From Mytilisepta virgata (lineage: Eukaryota; Mollusca; Bivalvia; Mytilida; Mytilidae), in the NCBI GenBank assembly GCA_028015205.1, contig CM051520.1, positions 32,789,528 to 32,853,527 on the forward strand: 64,000 nt of DNA, read 5' to 3'. The notes under the pieces are model-generated. The model was not told where the DNA came from, searched no databases, and saw only the letters and a program-made list of their open reading frames with translations. The translations under genes and the position numbers were made by a program. Each line of letters begins with the position of its first letter. Position 1 is the first letter of the stretch. Of the stretch, positions 22,310-36,800 are shown piece after piece.

Positions 22310-23380
22310 TTGCAGTACAACACAAATAAAAATTTGCATCCACAAAGTGTTCCTGTAGTGTGACATGCACAAAACATTAAAGTCCCGTAAAATGTGTCGA
22401 ATTTAAATGGTTGTGCAACAAGATCAAGTACAAAATACTAACAATCCTACAAAATTTGAACGAAATCCGATCAGCAGGTCTCATAGGAGTTGCCCTGACA
22501 AATAACTGTGATGGAGGGACGTGGACCATTTCTAGGTCCTCCACTGCGTTGTGGCTGGGGACAAAATATTTTATGTGAGTATATAATTTCTTCAGGATAT
22601 TTTCATCCACAAATCTATTGAATCTTTACCACTGCTTAATATCTGGATCTAGTCAGGCTATCCTTACTCTTTGTTGATTTTGTGTTTTTATGCTGTTTTC
22701 ATCTGGATTTCTTGATAGGATCAATTTGGTTGTCATTATTGACCTTTCCTGATATATTCTTTATTATTTACATATCTAATAGACTTCCCAAATTTTATTA
22801 CAATTTTTCATTTACCTTTGGGTCATGTAAATATAAAATTTAGCCTGTATAGCTCACCTGACAGTCTGACAATCAATGTTTATAAATACCGCATCAGTTG
22901 TAAAAGTCACGTGGTCAGGTAATCAATACACAAAAAGAAAAGTATCACGTGTATTGATGATCAAGTTGTACTGCAATAAAAGCCAACATCAACAGTTTCA
23001 AATAAGATGGCCTTAATTTACAAAGTGTTAAGTACTCACAGAGAGAAGATAGATTATATAAACAGAAACAAAAACATGAGAACAGTCAGGTACTGATGCT
23101 GATTGATGCAATGATGGTTACTGTATTACGATACACAGAAAAATGACACAATACCTAGGATAATATTTTATTTATTTTTAGAATGAAGAAAACAAAACAG
23201 TTATAAATAGTTTTATTGCATATAAAACTACTAATTATTTAGACACATATATCAATTTATGCATCCTCTCACGGTCTCTCAGTTACATTTAAGTATCCAG
23301 CTGATCATTGACCGTCAAAAATGTCCGGCTGTCGTCAGGAAATTTTGGAAGCCCTGCAATCAATCCATTTTATTTCATAT
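22310..23380. other. Non-genic stretch
   Basis: No supported gene. It contains a TAGCTCACCTGACAGTCTG motif near 22850 resembling an isolated terminus of the accordion family. Otherwise it is unremarkable AT-rich sequence. Confidence 0.35.
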
Positions 23381-24790
23381 CAAGTGAAAATTGTAAAGGA
23401 CCTTCCATAGATGTTTCATACCAAGTATCAGTTAATTTGGCTATATGGTTCAGAGGACTCAAGGAAGAGTTTAAAAAAGTTCTTGACGCCATGCAAGTTG
23501 TCTGACCAGGATGATTTATTTGAAAGCGACTTTCAAAAGTTGCTTCATACCAAGTATCAGTTCATTATGCTCAGGGGTTTCAGAAGAGAATGTTTTTTTT
23601 CTTTTTAATTTGTCCAATCAGAACTATGTAGATGTTGATGGCAGGCATTTTAGTGTCGGAGCGGGACGAACTGTGCAAACTTTATAAAGGTCCTTCCAAA
23701 GAGGCTTCATACCAAATTTTCAGTTCATTTTGGCTTTGCGGTTTCAGAAGAAAAAGTTTGAAATTTTGACGAATCAAAAATTAGAATTCACAATGGCAGC
23801 AATATTAGCTGCCCAACCAGGACGAGGAAGAGGTCCTTCCATAGATACTTCATACCAAGTTACATTCATTTAGCTATATCGTTTCAGAAGTGAAGATTTT
23901 TATTAAAATTTGTAAAATCAGAAATAAGAATTCATCATGGGGAGCCATATTAGTTGGACTAAATATGCAAACTTTATAAAGGTTTCCATAGATGCTTCAT
24001 ACCAAGTTTCAAATCATTTGTCTTAGGGGTTTCATCAGATAAGATTAAAATGTAAAAGTTTACAGATGGACGATGGAGCGACAACGGACACCAAGTGATG
24101 GCAAAAGCTCACATGGCCCTTTGGGTTGCTGGCAGGGTCATCAGATACAATTCTGAAAGAACACCACCTAAGGACAATTGCTGCCAATTTTGATCCAGTA
24201 GGCTTTGTAGTTTCTGAAAAGAAAATCGTTTACGGTAAGTAAATTTCCCAAATTTCTATGCTAAACAATGTTTGGCTCTGGCTGCCATCTTGGATGGCAG
24301 GTGGGGTCATCAGATACAATTCTGAAAGAAGACTACTGCTGCCATCTTTTGTTCCAATTGGCTTTGTGGTTTCAGACAAGACTGTAAATTTTGCATAGGG
24401 TCCTATGTTAAACTATGTTCGGCTCTTTTGGGCATCTTGGATAGCATGCAGAGTTGTCTGATAAAATTCTGAGAGGACCACCTAAGGACTATTGCTAACA
24501 ATTTTTGTTCCAATTGGCCTTGTGGTTTCAGAGAAGATCTTAAAAGTAAATTTCCCATTGGGTCCTATGTTAAATTAAATTTGACTGTGGTGGTCATCCT
24601 GGAGAGTGGTCTAGGTCATAAGATATAATTTTGATAAAGGACTATCTAAGCACCATTTCTGCCAAGTTTGGTTTCAATTGGCTTACTGATTTTAGACGAG
24701 AAGATTTTTAAGTCAATTTTCTCATAGGGTCCTAGGTTAAACTATGTTCGGCTCTGGTGGCCATCTTGGATGGCGGGCAGAGTTATTGGA
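23380..24790. repeat. Accordion-family tandem units, diverged
   Basis: Units here have two flavours. 23380-24060 repeats CATACCAAGT.TCAGTTCATTT and GGTTTCAGAAG; 24120-24790 repeats TCTGAAAGA.GACCACC and GGCTCTGGTGGCCATCTTGG. A terminus-like segment (CACATGGCCCTTTGGGTTGC) near 24111 marks a boundary between them. Confidence 0.6.
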
Positions 24791-24794
24791 TGTA

Positions 24795-24925
24795 TTGTTT
24801 GTTTAGTAGGGGTTTTATGCCGTTTACAGCACATTTAGGTATTTCGCCACAGCCAGTTTTTATTGATGGAGGGAGCTGGAGTACCCGCAGTGAACCATCG
24901 ACCTTCTGTACAAAATGACAGAACA
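24795..24925 (-). mobile_element. SINE family B, 5'-truncated copy
   Basis: Starts TTGTTTGTTTAGTAGGGGTT and continues through GGAGCTGGAGTACCCGCAGT to ACCATCGACCTTCTGTACAA. The tRNA-like head, which should lie at the right on this strand, is missing. Confidence 0.65.
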
Positions 24926-24929
24926 GTGA

Positions 24930-27170
24930 TAATTATTGTATGTCCTTTTAAGGTACCCCTCAAGGCAAACAACCACTGAATTCTTAACATAAGATGATCC
25001 CTTCAAGATAAATATTAAAGGAGAAGTATGTTGGAAATACTTAAAACCAAATTTCTATACATATGAGACTGAAACTTCATGTAAGGAGACAGCTCATTCA
25101 TTGCTCTTCAAGTCAGTCAGGAGTTCAAAAGAAAAAAACAACTGACTCCACTGCAATGGGGTTGTGGCATGATAATAATTATTCCAGTATTTTTACACAA
25201 AAGAAAACACGATCTACAAAGTGTACTACTTTAATCTAGACCTTTATACCACAACTTTTACTACTTCTACTGATCTAAAATACATGTAATTTAGCTACAA
25301 TATAACTAATAAACAAAGTCGGCATATCAAATAACATTAGGTGGCAGTGCAGTTTGGGTAACTATTCATTCATATTTAATGTAATCAAATTCAAGAACCA
25401 TTTTAAAATCCACTTGGGAATTTTTTGACCAAGTAGAAAAGAATTCTACAATAAATAAAAATATAAGTTTTTATACTCTTTTGGACCGCTGAAAAAAAAG
25501 ACCTGTAACTTTACTTCTGCTGATATCTAACTTTCTTTGCAAACTTTGATATGGTTGGATATCATCAGATTCTATCATCTACTGTTAAATTAGTTCACTA
25601 AACAAAGACAAATATCATTAACAAAATTAACAGAAATTGCTGTTTCCAATTTATGTTTTGGAACCATTTATAAAATTAAAAAAAAACAACAATTCAATTT
25701 ATAAACTGTTCAAAAATATCATTAAATTAGTATGGCACAAAAATGGTAAAAAATCATGTGTGCTTCATAAAAATATTTACAATGTAAAAGAATGCAAGAA
25801 CAAAATTAATTTCCTTCTAAAAATTCTATTTTTCTATTCTGAATAAGGTAGTAAAATGGACAAAATATATTGAAAAAAGTTACAAATGAGATAATATAAA
25901 AAGCAAAGGGAGATAATCCATGCTAACACACAAATGTACCACTTAAATTTGAACTAAAGTATTCCTTTATGTTTGAACCCTTCAAATATACTGGCATTTT
26001 TGTCCTATCAGAAAAACAAATGTCAAGTGTAGATGTGTTTTTTAAAGTTCTACAAATGGAGATACAAAACATGTGTTATGATGGTTTATATACAAAGGTC
26101 TATAAAAATAGACTCATTTTATAAATTCCCTGACATTTCAAAAGATTCAATCTCAAAGTTTTTATCAAAATAGCTGCCATTTTATTCTCTTTTAGAGTAT
26201 ATGAACATTACCTCCTTACTTTTTAATTTGTACTTAAATAAACAACCACAATATGTCAATATGGGTCAAATAAAAATATCTAAATCTATAAAACAGTTTC
26301 TTATTAAAAACAAAATCAAGCAAAAATGTATTATGAAAACAACTGAAATATACTAGTTCTGATATAAACTTTGTATATATGTATTTGTAATATGAAATGT
26401 GAACATACTCTTTGTGTTTCGTGCTATTTTCACTTATTTTTATGCAGCACTTTCTTTGTTGTTGGCATTGATTGATTGGTATGTCATTGTTACCTTTTCC
26501 TATTCTCCATTTTATTGTTAATACATAGTCCAATGTATTTTAATTGTTTTTAATATTGTGTAGTAATACTAATATATGCTAAATGAAATTCACATAGTAA
26601 CATATTGGTTAGACAGGTCAAAGCCAAAGGACAAATTTACAAAACAATGACATTGTGAAATATAAATGATTTACAGTACATAGTTTTAAATCAGTATTTT
26701 AAATCATGGCAGTAAAGATAATAGGTTAGGCCAAAAAAATATATGTCTGTTTATGGTTACCTGACCGACCCTAAGCCATTTTATTTTGTCCTAAAGTTAA
26801 AAATTAACCAAACCCGAGTCAAAAGTGAAGTTAAGAGTTGCAAATAAATTTGATCAATTGACTGATACACCCCAATGTTCACAATCGCAAATATTACAGC
26901 CGTTATAAGGAAACTCGCAACTTATGTGATGAAATAAAAACTTTGCCACCATTTTTTTCCAACCAACAGCCAAGGGAAATAATCCGATCATTAAAAATAT
27001 GGGTAAACTCTGCCCATGGACGACTAGGACCACAGAAAGACAGACTGCACAACTCGAAATCAAGTCGCAAAAAATAAAATGAAACTACTATTTTTTTGGC
27101 TGATGTAACCTTAAACAGATGTATGTTTTTTTTTACCTTACAAATAAACAACATATTGCCACAAAAGTTA
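24930..27170. other. AT-rich stretch downstream of the membrane-protein gene
   Basis: No supported exon on either strand. Several reading frames of 60-100 codons occur (for example 26234-26533 minus) but they are low-complexity, lack splice support and carry no motif. The part nearest 27170 may be 3' flank of the minus-strand gene ending at 27613. Confidence 0.4.
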
Positions 27171-27171
27171 C

Positions 27172-27177
27172 TTTATT
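27172..27177 (-). terminator. Candidate polyadenylation signal for the membrane-protein gene
   Basis: AATAAA on the minus strand, about 440 bases downstream of the stop codon at 27613. It is the first canonical hexamer I noticed on that strand. Without transcript data the true 3' end is unknown. Confidence 0.35.
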
Positions 27178-27612
27178 GCACCTATAGGAGGAATTCCTTG
27201 TTGAGACAGTGAAGATATATATGTTAGAAAAGCTTTCAAAATAGATGCAAAAACTTTCACATATCAAGGATAAGGGTTATGAAAAAAAAAATTTAATTGC
27301 AATTTAATGCATTTTAGAATTTCAGTTCTCTAGGTGTATTTTAAATGATTTTGTATCTTTGCAGCCCAAAGAACTTAACTAATAATTGTGAATCCAACTA
27401 TCAACATGTAAAATACTCTCCTTCTGATGTATTCCAATCCTTCTTCGTTCCAGTATTAAGGTACTTCATTATGCACTTAAAAATTAAGACAAAATAACCC
27501 AAATACACATTTAAAAAAATAAACCACGTTTAAAAGTTAACTTTCGACCCTTTTTGACAGTTCTACATTAAAAAATTAACACTTTTTCTTTAAAAAATTT
27601 TTCTCCAAATTA

Positions 27613-27813
27613 TCAATCTGATTTAGATCTGGTGTAGTAATGCGAAGTGAAGGAAGCTGTCTTGGCTTGTTCTTTCTGGAGAATCAAGAATAGACCAACA
27701 GCTGGGAGTATCATTGGTATCTCAAACAACATCATCCACCACATCTGTGATAATTCAATTGCTTTGTCAACAAAACATGCCATGACAATGCAGAGGAGTC
27801 CTATACCAGCAGC
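27613..27813 (-). CDS. Membrane-protein gene, exon 6 (stop codon)
   Basis: 67 codons including TGA, after acceptor TTTTACAG. It encodes two hydrophobic segments (AAGIGLLCIVMACFVDKA and a later one with FEIPMILPAVGLFLI) and the polar C-terminus. The same interval is also open on the plus strand, but only this strand has matching splice sites. Confidence 0.82.
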   Translation of the reverse strand, partial: AAGIGLLCIVMACFVDKAIELSQMWWMMLFEIPMILPAVGLFLILQKEQAKTASFTSHYYTRSKSD

Positions 27814-30800
27814 CTGTAAAACAATAAACAATTCAAACTTCTGAGTTAGATTGTTATTCATCCAGAGGTATATCATAAATTCTGAAATTTTTTAAAGAAA
27901 TAAACTGTTATCACAGAGATATGTCTCGCCTTTTTGTAATTTTGATTATGCAAATGTTGAAATCATAATAGCAATACCTTAACATCTTACACAAGTTATG
28001 CAAATATTCAAAGTCAATGAACCATGACTGAGTTACATGGTTAAACAATCTCCATTTAAATGAGATGTGTGAATGCTAATACAACTGGATACCAAATACC
28101 ATTGACTTATTATAAGTCGTTCCCAAACCTAAATACAAAAAAATTTTGTGGGAAAAATTTGGTTGATTATATAGGGAATCACTGATGCATGACTGGAGTG
28201 GGCCCCCCTAGGTCGGTCAGCGCCCCCCCCCCCCCTAACAAAAAGTTCTGGATCCGCCACTGATAGCAATACTTTAACATGTAAGTTATGCAAATATTCA
28301 GTCAATGAATATGCACGAATTAGCATACCTATGTGTAGCTTTTCAACCCAACCTCATCATGGCGAGACAAAGATCTTTTTGCTTGGCTTTGTGTCCAATA
28401 AAATATAATTTTGTTTGTTTACTTATAGTTACTTATAGTTGATTTCCAGTGCAGGATCCCTCAAGGTTCCTCTTCACCAGACTCATAATATATGTAAAGT
28501 AAGCAAACCATTCAAAGTCAATAGACCATGACTGAGGGGGTGGAGCCAAATAATCTCCATGGCAATGAGATGTGGCAATGATAATACATCTGCATACCAA
28601 TTATCATTGACCTACCACTAGTGGATCCCCATAAACTGACCTAATCACAAACTAATACATGTAAAGTAAGCAAACCATTCAAAGTCAATAGACCATGACT
28701 GAGGGGGTGGAGCCAAATAATCTCCATGGCAATGAGATGTAGCAATGGTAATACATCTGCATACCAATTATCATTGACCTACCACTAGTGGATCCCCATA
28801 AACTGACCTAATCACAAACTAATACATGTAAAGTAAGCAAACCATTCAAAGTCAATAGACCATGACTGAGGGGGTGGAGCCAAATAATCTCCATGGCAAT
28901 GAGATGTAGCAATGGTAATACATCTGCATACCAATTATCATTGACCTACCACTAGTGGATCCCCATAAACTGACCTAATCACAAACTAATACATGTAAAG
29001 TAAGCAAACCATTCAAAGTCAATAGACCATGACTGAGGGGGCGGAGCCAAATAATCTCCATGGCAATGAGATGTGGCAATGGTAATACATCTGCATACCA
29101 ATTATCATTGACCTACCACTAGTGGATCCCCATAAAACTGAGCTAATCACAAACTAATACATTGTTGACGCCATCGCCGCCGCCGACGCCGGAAACAGCA
29201 TACCTATGTCTCGCCTTTTGACTCCGTCAAGGCGAGACAAAAAATGTTAGTGTTAAAAATATTTCTAGCTTTTAGTTGGTATAACAAAACAACTGCTTGA
29301 AAAATAAGTGTCCAGAAGCTCATAAAAATTTGTAACATACACATTACCAATACATCAATTACAGAAATAGTGATAAAATACAGATCTCCCAAACATTTAC
29401 CTGTATATTTTTTTCAGGCACTAAAATGTTGATGTTCAAGATACACAATTAGTTACTTACAGCCAAGTGAGAGATGAACAATGACTTCCTGTCATTGTCA
29501 TGGAGGTAACTTGGAGCATACCAGATCAGGAAAATGGACGAAAAATCAGATGCTCCACACAGACGTATCAAATGTTGATGGAGGAACTGTGGTGTGGTGT
29601 TCTGAAAAAAACATCAACAACAAACTAGAATAAGTTGTTCACAGTCAAATTCATCACGGTTTCAATAATTCCAGAATTTTTAACTCAAAACGGACAGACT
29701 ATTCTATGTGCATGTATCATAATGTCATCAACTTTCAATTTTCTGTGGCAAAATTATTTCTAATCATTATGAAAACTGAAATTTTTTTAGGACTCATTAA
29801 AAATATTTAACCCACATAAAGGGACCTCAGATTAAAAACAGATTTACGTAGCATGTAGGTAACTTAAATGTAAAATTGTGTTTAATGTAAATTGTCTTTT
29901 TGTCAGTATTTTACAAAACTACCCGAAATATTGATAGATCAATTCATTTTTACTTGTTAAATTGTAATTTTAAAACCTGTACATAGTTACCCCCTGATTG
30001 AAAAATTGTTTAAGACTGTGAAATTATAACATGTACAAATGTTAATGTAGATTTTTTTCTTGTTATTCTGACATTTTGACTCTAATAGAGTTTACTGAAA
30101 ATGCCCAAGAGATGTCAAGGGCTGGCACAAAAGTCAGGTCAGTCAAAGTAGCCAAGAAATAGTTATTTTTTTAGGCCTAGGAGTCTTCACAAAGTTTCCA
30201 TAGTATTTGCAGGACATTCCATCTGGCAAGGATGTTAGATTTTCTGGACAGACCTTATTTTTGCTAGACCAAAAAAATTAGCTGACATTTACAAATATTT
30301 GAATGACCCCGATGTTCCGATTGATATCTTAACTTTTGAACCGATGTCGGACTTTCAGACATGAAATGTTGGAAATTCCGACAAACCGACCCTGATATCG
30401 TCAGAATTATCCGATTAAAATGCAAAGTTACAATGTATTTACAGAGGATTTACTGCACCATAATAAATATTCAGAATAAACAAGGATTTTAAAACTTACC
30501 AAGAAAAACAGAAAGGTCTTTGGAAATGCCATGGCTTGCAATCCTATTACAAATATTATCAAAAAGTAGATCCTGCATATCATACTGACATATCCTTTCT
30601 GTTCCCGGCGTCCTACGGCTGGTGACTGAGTATACAACTGGTAGACATTGTACAGCCAAATACTGATGAAGAATGGCAGGAAAAACCAAACATTCTGTAA
30701 TGATGTACAAAATTTAAATATTTTCTAAAGCCTCGAAACCTGTTAGCGGAATGGATTTTTCCGAATATGAATACCTTAACCAATGTAAATTATCTAATCA

Positions 30801-33800
30801 CTTGTCTGACAAATGCAATGAGCTAAGTCGTAAATAAAATGACTGAACTTACCACATTTTGTTCATTCATGTCATAAAGAGAAACCAAAATATTTTGCCA
30901 ATGGAATTTCCAATGTAAAAGGGAGACAACCCTTCCTGTGAGATTTTACTGAATTAAGTATCAAAGTTTATAAGTGCATTATTTTTTCCATTGTAATTTC
31001 CCAATTAAAAATAATATTTGTGTAAAAAAATATAAACTTTATCAACAATGGTTAATTATTACAACAATTAATCCAATTTATTATAGGACCACAAAAATAT
31101 GTAGATTACACTGAATTAACTCTGTTATAGAAACATAAGAAGCTTTACTTTGGTTTTAATATCATGCTTTAGGAGATGTTGGTATACTGAGGTGTTCGAT
31201 TACGAGTTCCTGTTGCAAAATAGATGTAAATTATACATGTATTCAAACATCTCGTTGTACAAAATTTACATTCAGTGACTAAAACACACTTACATTCATG
31301 AATGTGATACAAAATGTTGGAATTATTAATCTTTTTGGACACTAGTATATTTTTTTGTATTCAAGTTTCAGGACAGGAAGTTATGTTTGTTTCATTGTCG
31401 AACTGACAAAATTAGACCTTATTATAAGGAAATGTAAGTCTATACTTTTCAAAATCTGTCTACAACATTAAGACAAAGGGTTTGATTCTATCTCCTTCAC
31501 TGAATTACACTTGTATTAACTACATGTACCAAAAACAGCCTGCTGTTTTTAATGTGGTTTTCTGTTTTAGATTCTGCTATGTATTTATATGGAAAAATAA
31601 TGTCAAAACATATGAAAGGACATGTTTAATATGCATCTAGAGATAATTAAACATTCCAGCATATATTCCAGTATATATATATATGTAACCTACTGCAAAA
31701 ATATTAATGTGGTGTTTTTTGCAATTATATTTTTCTGTTTAATCTGAACTTACCCCATGTCCAAAATGCTTAGCATGCTTCAACTGTCCATAGATCATTA
31801 TCATAAGCATTGGTGCAGTTCCCTGAAATTAAAAAGTCAAAAAATTGTTGGTGCGTAAAATTATAATTTAAAACTCTCATTAGGTTCATACAGCATAAAT
31901 GTATGTCCTTTAAATTTTCACTCAATTTCTGATTACATTAATTATCTAACATTTTCAAGAAAAAAATCCTACCAGAGTTCTTGCCCATAAGATGGCTCCT
32001 CTGACCGTATGGTCAGTACTCCCTCTGGTCAACCACATAAACATTGTCATTGCAAGTTGGCTGGCAGCAAAACATCTCAGGAAAAAGTACATCAATCCAT
32101 CTGTAGATGTCTTACTGGAAACCTGTAAAGATATATAAATATACAAATAAACAATAATACAATGTTGTACAGGTACAAATATACAATGAGAAGTGCCAAG
32201 ACCAAATGTTTTCTTCTAAAGGTTTATTAAATATATATATTATGAGAAGTCAGTAATGTTTTGATTCCAAACAAATCAGAAAAACCTGTAGTGTTGGGAA
32301 TTGGGTTGAAAACGATTAATCAAAATTTTCAAACAACTATTTTGGCTAGTTCTTTTATTCCTTCATTAAGTCATAATGATATTAATGAACACAACCTAAT
32401 GTGTGTAATATTTGTCTAAATGAAGAATCCAAACTTGTGAAGCAATCACTTTTTTTCAGATCATAAAGCAAATGCATCTCTTAAACATTCATGGATATAT
32501 ACATGTATCTGTCCCATTTTTAACAAAACACTTTAAACATTATGACTCTTCTTTTTAACTCTCTTTCAAGACTCAAATATTTTTTTCTGAAAAAGGTGCA
32601 ATTTCAGTGATAAATAGAAAATTTTCCAATTCTGAATTCAACTTTAGATTTAGTCATATATTTAAGAGTTACTTCCCTTAGGATAGGACATGATGTTTTG
32701 TTTATGTTTTTAATCTTTTAATATGTTTTGTTACTCTTTGTTTATATACTGTACTAAATTGAGGTATGTACAGGGTTTGGTGGAATAAAAAAATAATGAT
32801 CATGATAATGTCTCTTGATCATTACAAAAGCAATGGAAATATGGTTCAAATTGACCTTGCAGTTTCAGAGGATATAATGAAACTGTCATTTCCCATAGGA
32901 TTCAATGCAAAAGTATGTGTCAGCATACCCACCTGATCTATACCAACAGGGCTCACCAAACTGGGCGATTATGGCAATTAAGTCGCCTTATGCCCTCCAA
33001 TGTTGCCCTGTCATCGTCTCCAGAGCGACAAATGAGTCGCCCTGTGTTTTTAAGTAAGGTGCCTCCGAACAACGTATGTAATCAGCTGTGTCTGAAGACC
33101 CGTTATTTTCATTAAAAATCTCGAGCCGACATTTTTTGTTTTCTTGGAGGAAGGGGAAAGAAACGACAAAAAGTGAGCTAGAAAATGAAATGGCGACAAT
33201 CGGAATTCTCGTGATTTTTCATTGGTCACGGTGTTTTTTACCGACCGGTAACAATATGTAGACCTTATTTAAAAATAAATTTAGCGGATTTTGACATATC
33301 TATGCATAAATGGAAATTTTGTCAATGCATGTATTGAAAGGTGTTCAAGCAAGGTGAATGGGAAGATTTTAAGAGTATGTTTGAGAAAAAATAAGAGTAA
33401 AGAGTATAGACAAATAAAATTAAAAAATAAAATGGCAATAATAATAACTTGTGTCAAAAGGTACAAATATTTTTGCTCATATCTGTAACAGAAATTTTCT
33501 TCCAAGTTTGGAGCACCACTGCATAATTTCATTTTTTTTTTTATTTCAAATTATATTCGTCAGTATTTTAAGGCAGCACATGATTTAAATTAAACTTTAA
33601 CAATAGTACAACAGGCCTACCATGGTCAAAATCATGCAGCAATGTATGTTAAACAAGTGGTGATGAGTCCTGGGACTGGGACTCATCAAAATCAGCTGGG
33701 ACTCACCATTCTGAAAAATGATGAGTCCCAGGACTCATCATGAAAAATTCTCAAAGGATATTGATTAAATGCACATGAGACAAAATCTCAGATTATGACT

Positions 33801-36800
33801 AAAATGGAAGGATATGGAGTAAATGTAGATAAAATTTCAAACAATACAGGATAAAACACAATAAAGGAATGTATAGTATACACTATAAGACACAAAATAA
33901 CAGGTATTTACTCGACAGGCGACAAATTGGGGGAAAAACACAGTCTCCCTGTTGCTACCCTGAGGGAGACTCTGAGTCTTCCTGTTATTTTCAAGTGTGG
34001 TGAGCCCTGTACCAAGTGAGGGAACTTTGTACAGTATGTCCTGGTCATCATTCCAATCATGCCAATAGAGTATGAAAAGATTTTCAATTGTAGTTTATAA
34101 GAAATTTGAAATCAGAATCAATAATCGACTCTGGTAACATGTTTTTATTCAGATTAGAATGAAATGAAGATTACTTACAGACACCCTTTCAGTGATATTA
34201 TTAGCAATAAATTGCCTCCGAATTTTGTCTGTCCCCGAACGAATAATTTCCCAAAAACTGAAAAATTCCCACTCAAAATATGTATTCATCAGCAACTTTG
34301 TTTTGATCAGTGTTAATATCAGACGTCTGCAAACAAGTACATTGTTCTTTCTGTCAAGTGTGGAAGAGACCTAGTTGTGATCAAGGTCTTCCGGCTCAGA
34401 AAACAATATTGCTGAGATCTCTATTGTACAATCAAGGATGGATGTACATAAATGTAGACTTAGAGAAGCTTGTCAACATACATTGTGATGACAGAAAAAG
34501 AATTTTTGACCAGACCAGAATCTTGCTGGCAAAATGACGATTTAAGTCGCCAAAGAATCCTCAAAATTGCTAAATCTCGCCTGTCTAATCATTTCTTGGC
34601 GAAGTGAAGTCGCTGTCGAAATATCAGTAAATGGGAGATAACTCGTGAAATTTTGGATTTTTTGGTTAAATATTTTTAGCACAGGTAAATTTTTTAAACA
34701 AAATGGCGACCATCAAGAAGAATCGAAATTTTGAAGTGGCCCTCGACTTATATTGTCAATGTTTAATTGAAATAAATACAAAGGTGACTTTAAACCTATT
34801 TGAATTTTATATTCAAAACTATTTAAGGAAATCGAAATATCGTTTCATTCGTTTGAATTGAAGATGCATGGCGTCAGGACGATGTTGCGTAATCACAAAG
34901 TCAACTAATTTTATATTTTAACTACAACACATAATTTTTGATCGGCCCAGAGATTGGTGGAAATTCTTAAACAGCCTTTTTTGTAACTTGTATTCAAATT
35001 CGAATTTTGAAGGGAAAGAACATCTGACAAAAAGTTTGGTTACCAGAGGAATGCCCGATAACAAAACATGATCAGCTGATTGTTGTTTTGTTCTACAGTT
35101 AGGATTACAATGAAACACCTATGATGAAAGATAATTAGCCTTACTAGGTTATGTGATTGAAAGTTGACTTGGGTGACATTGAGGACGAGAATCTCGAGTT
35201 AAAATGACAATCTTTTGACAACTTATCCTTTGATAATAAAATATATTGGTAAGCTGTGAAAATTAAATTACTTAAGTACTCAAAATTAATAGATCAAACG
35301 AAAATCTGTATAACTGTCCTAATTTTTTATAGTTTATCAAATTCTGTTAACACTGATAACATAATTAAATTAAACTGCTTATGGCAATATTATGTCTTTG
35401 GCTAACTGGTTAGGGGTTCAATCCCCAAAACAAAATCAGTCTCAATCACCAAAATAAAACTTAAAAAGAAAAAATACAGATCTATGAGACTGATCAAAAT
35501 GTTAAGTCAAAGAAGTTTTGTAAAGTTATGAGCCAAGATTGCTTTGATTGGTATAAGGAAGACCAAAAGGACTTTGGCACTGTGAAATTTGTCGTGCCGC
35601 CAAAAAAGGCAATGTCAATGCTCTTGGCCATTTCATTGAAGACAGACACACAAAAAAAGCGCAACCGATACGGCGAATTAAAGTCAACTTCTCCAGAAAA
35701 AATTACCAATTCTAACTCTTCAAAATCCTAGATTAGGCCCTGCTTTTGACTAATTGAAAATAAAGTTGTAAAAACTAAATTTTTTTGTCTAGAATGATGA
35801 CTTTCGCTTATTTTCTTGAAATATTTTTTCCCCAATTGCCAAAAAATGTCAAATTTTCCCAATAGAAAATTAGGGGCCAGTTTTAAAACTAGAGGCTCTA
35901 AAGAGCCTGTATCGCTCACCTGCATTGAACTTTTCATCTTGAGCAGGACTAAAGATTTGGCTGGTTTTTCTATAGGGTTCTATGTTCAATTAAGTTCGGC
36001 TGTGGCAGCCAAGATGGTTGACAGTCTAGGTCAATGGACACATTTCTAAAAGAGAACCATCTAAGGACCATTGCTACCAAGTCTAGTTCTAATTGGCTGA
36101 GTGGTTTCAGACCTGAAGATTTTTGAGTGAATTTCCCATAGGGTTCTATGTTAAACTAAGTTTGGTTCTGTCGGCCATCTTGGTTCACAGTCCACGAAAT
36201 CAGACAATTCTGATATAGGATGTCCTAAGGACCATTGCTGCAAAGTCTGGTTCCAATTGGTCAAGTGGTTTCAGACAAGAAGATTATTCAATGAATTTTC
36301 CCATTGGGCCTTATGTTAAACTAAGTTCGGTTGTGGCAGCCATCTCGATTGACAGTCCAGGTCATGGGACACAATTCTGAAAGAGGACCATATAAGGACC
36401 ATTCCTGCAAAGTCTGGTTTCAATTGGTAAAGTGGTTTCAGATAAAAAGATTTTTCAATGAATTTTCCCATAGGGCCCTATCTTTAACTAAGTTCGGCTG
36501 TGGCTGCCATCTTGGTTAACAGTCCGGGTCATCGGACATCCTTCTAAAAGAGAGCCTCCTAAGGACTACTACTGCCAAGTTTGGTTGCAACTGGCGTTGT
36601 AGTTTCATAGAAGAAGATTTTGGAAATTCATCCCCCTTTTTTCTATTTTCAATAAAAGCAGCCATGTCGGTTGGAAGTCGGGGATGCCAGACAAAAGTTT
36701 GGAAAGGGGCCACCCAAGGACCATTCCACCAAAGTTTGGTTTAAATTGGCTCAGTGGTTTCAGGGGAGTTGACGAGAAAGTAAAATTCCCATAGGCTCAA

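Noticed and set aside
26234..26533. 99-codon minus-strand open frame
   Set aside because: It is low-complexity and AT-driven, with no splice partners or recognisable motif.
27647..27844. Plus-strand open frame over the last exon of the membrane-protein gene
   Set aside because: It is antisense to an exon with matching splice frame and has no hydrophobic or conserved pattern of its own.
28494..29160. Regular repeats considered as a CRISPR array
   Set aside because: The unit is 167 bp with no repeat/spacer alternation, and the host is a eukaryote.
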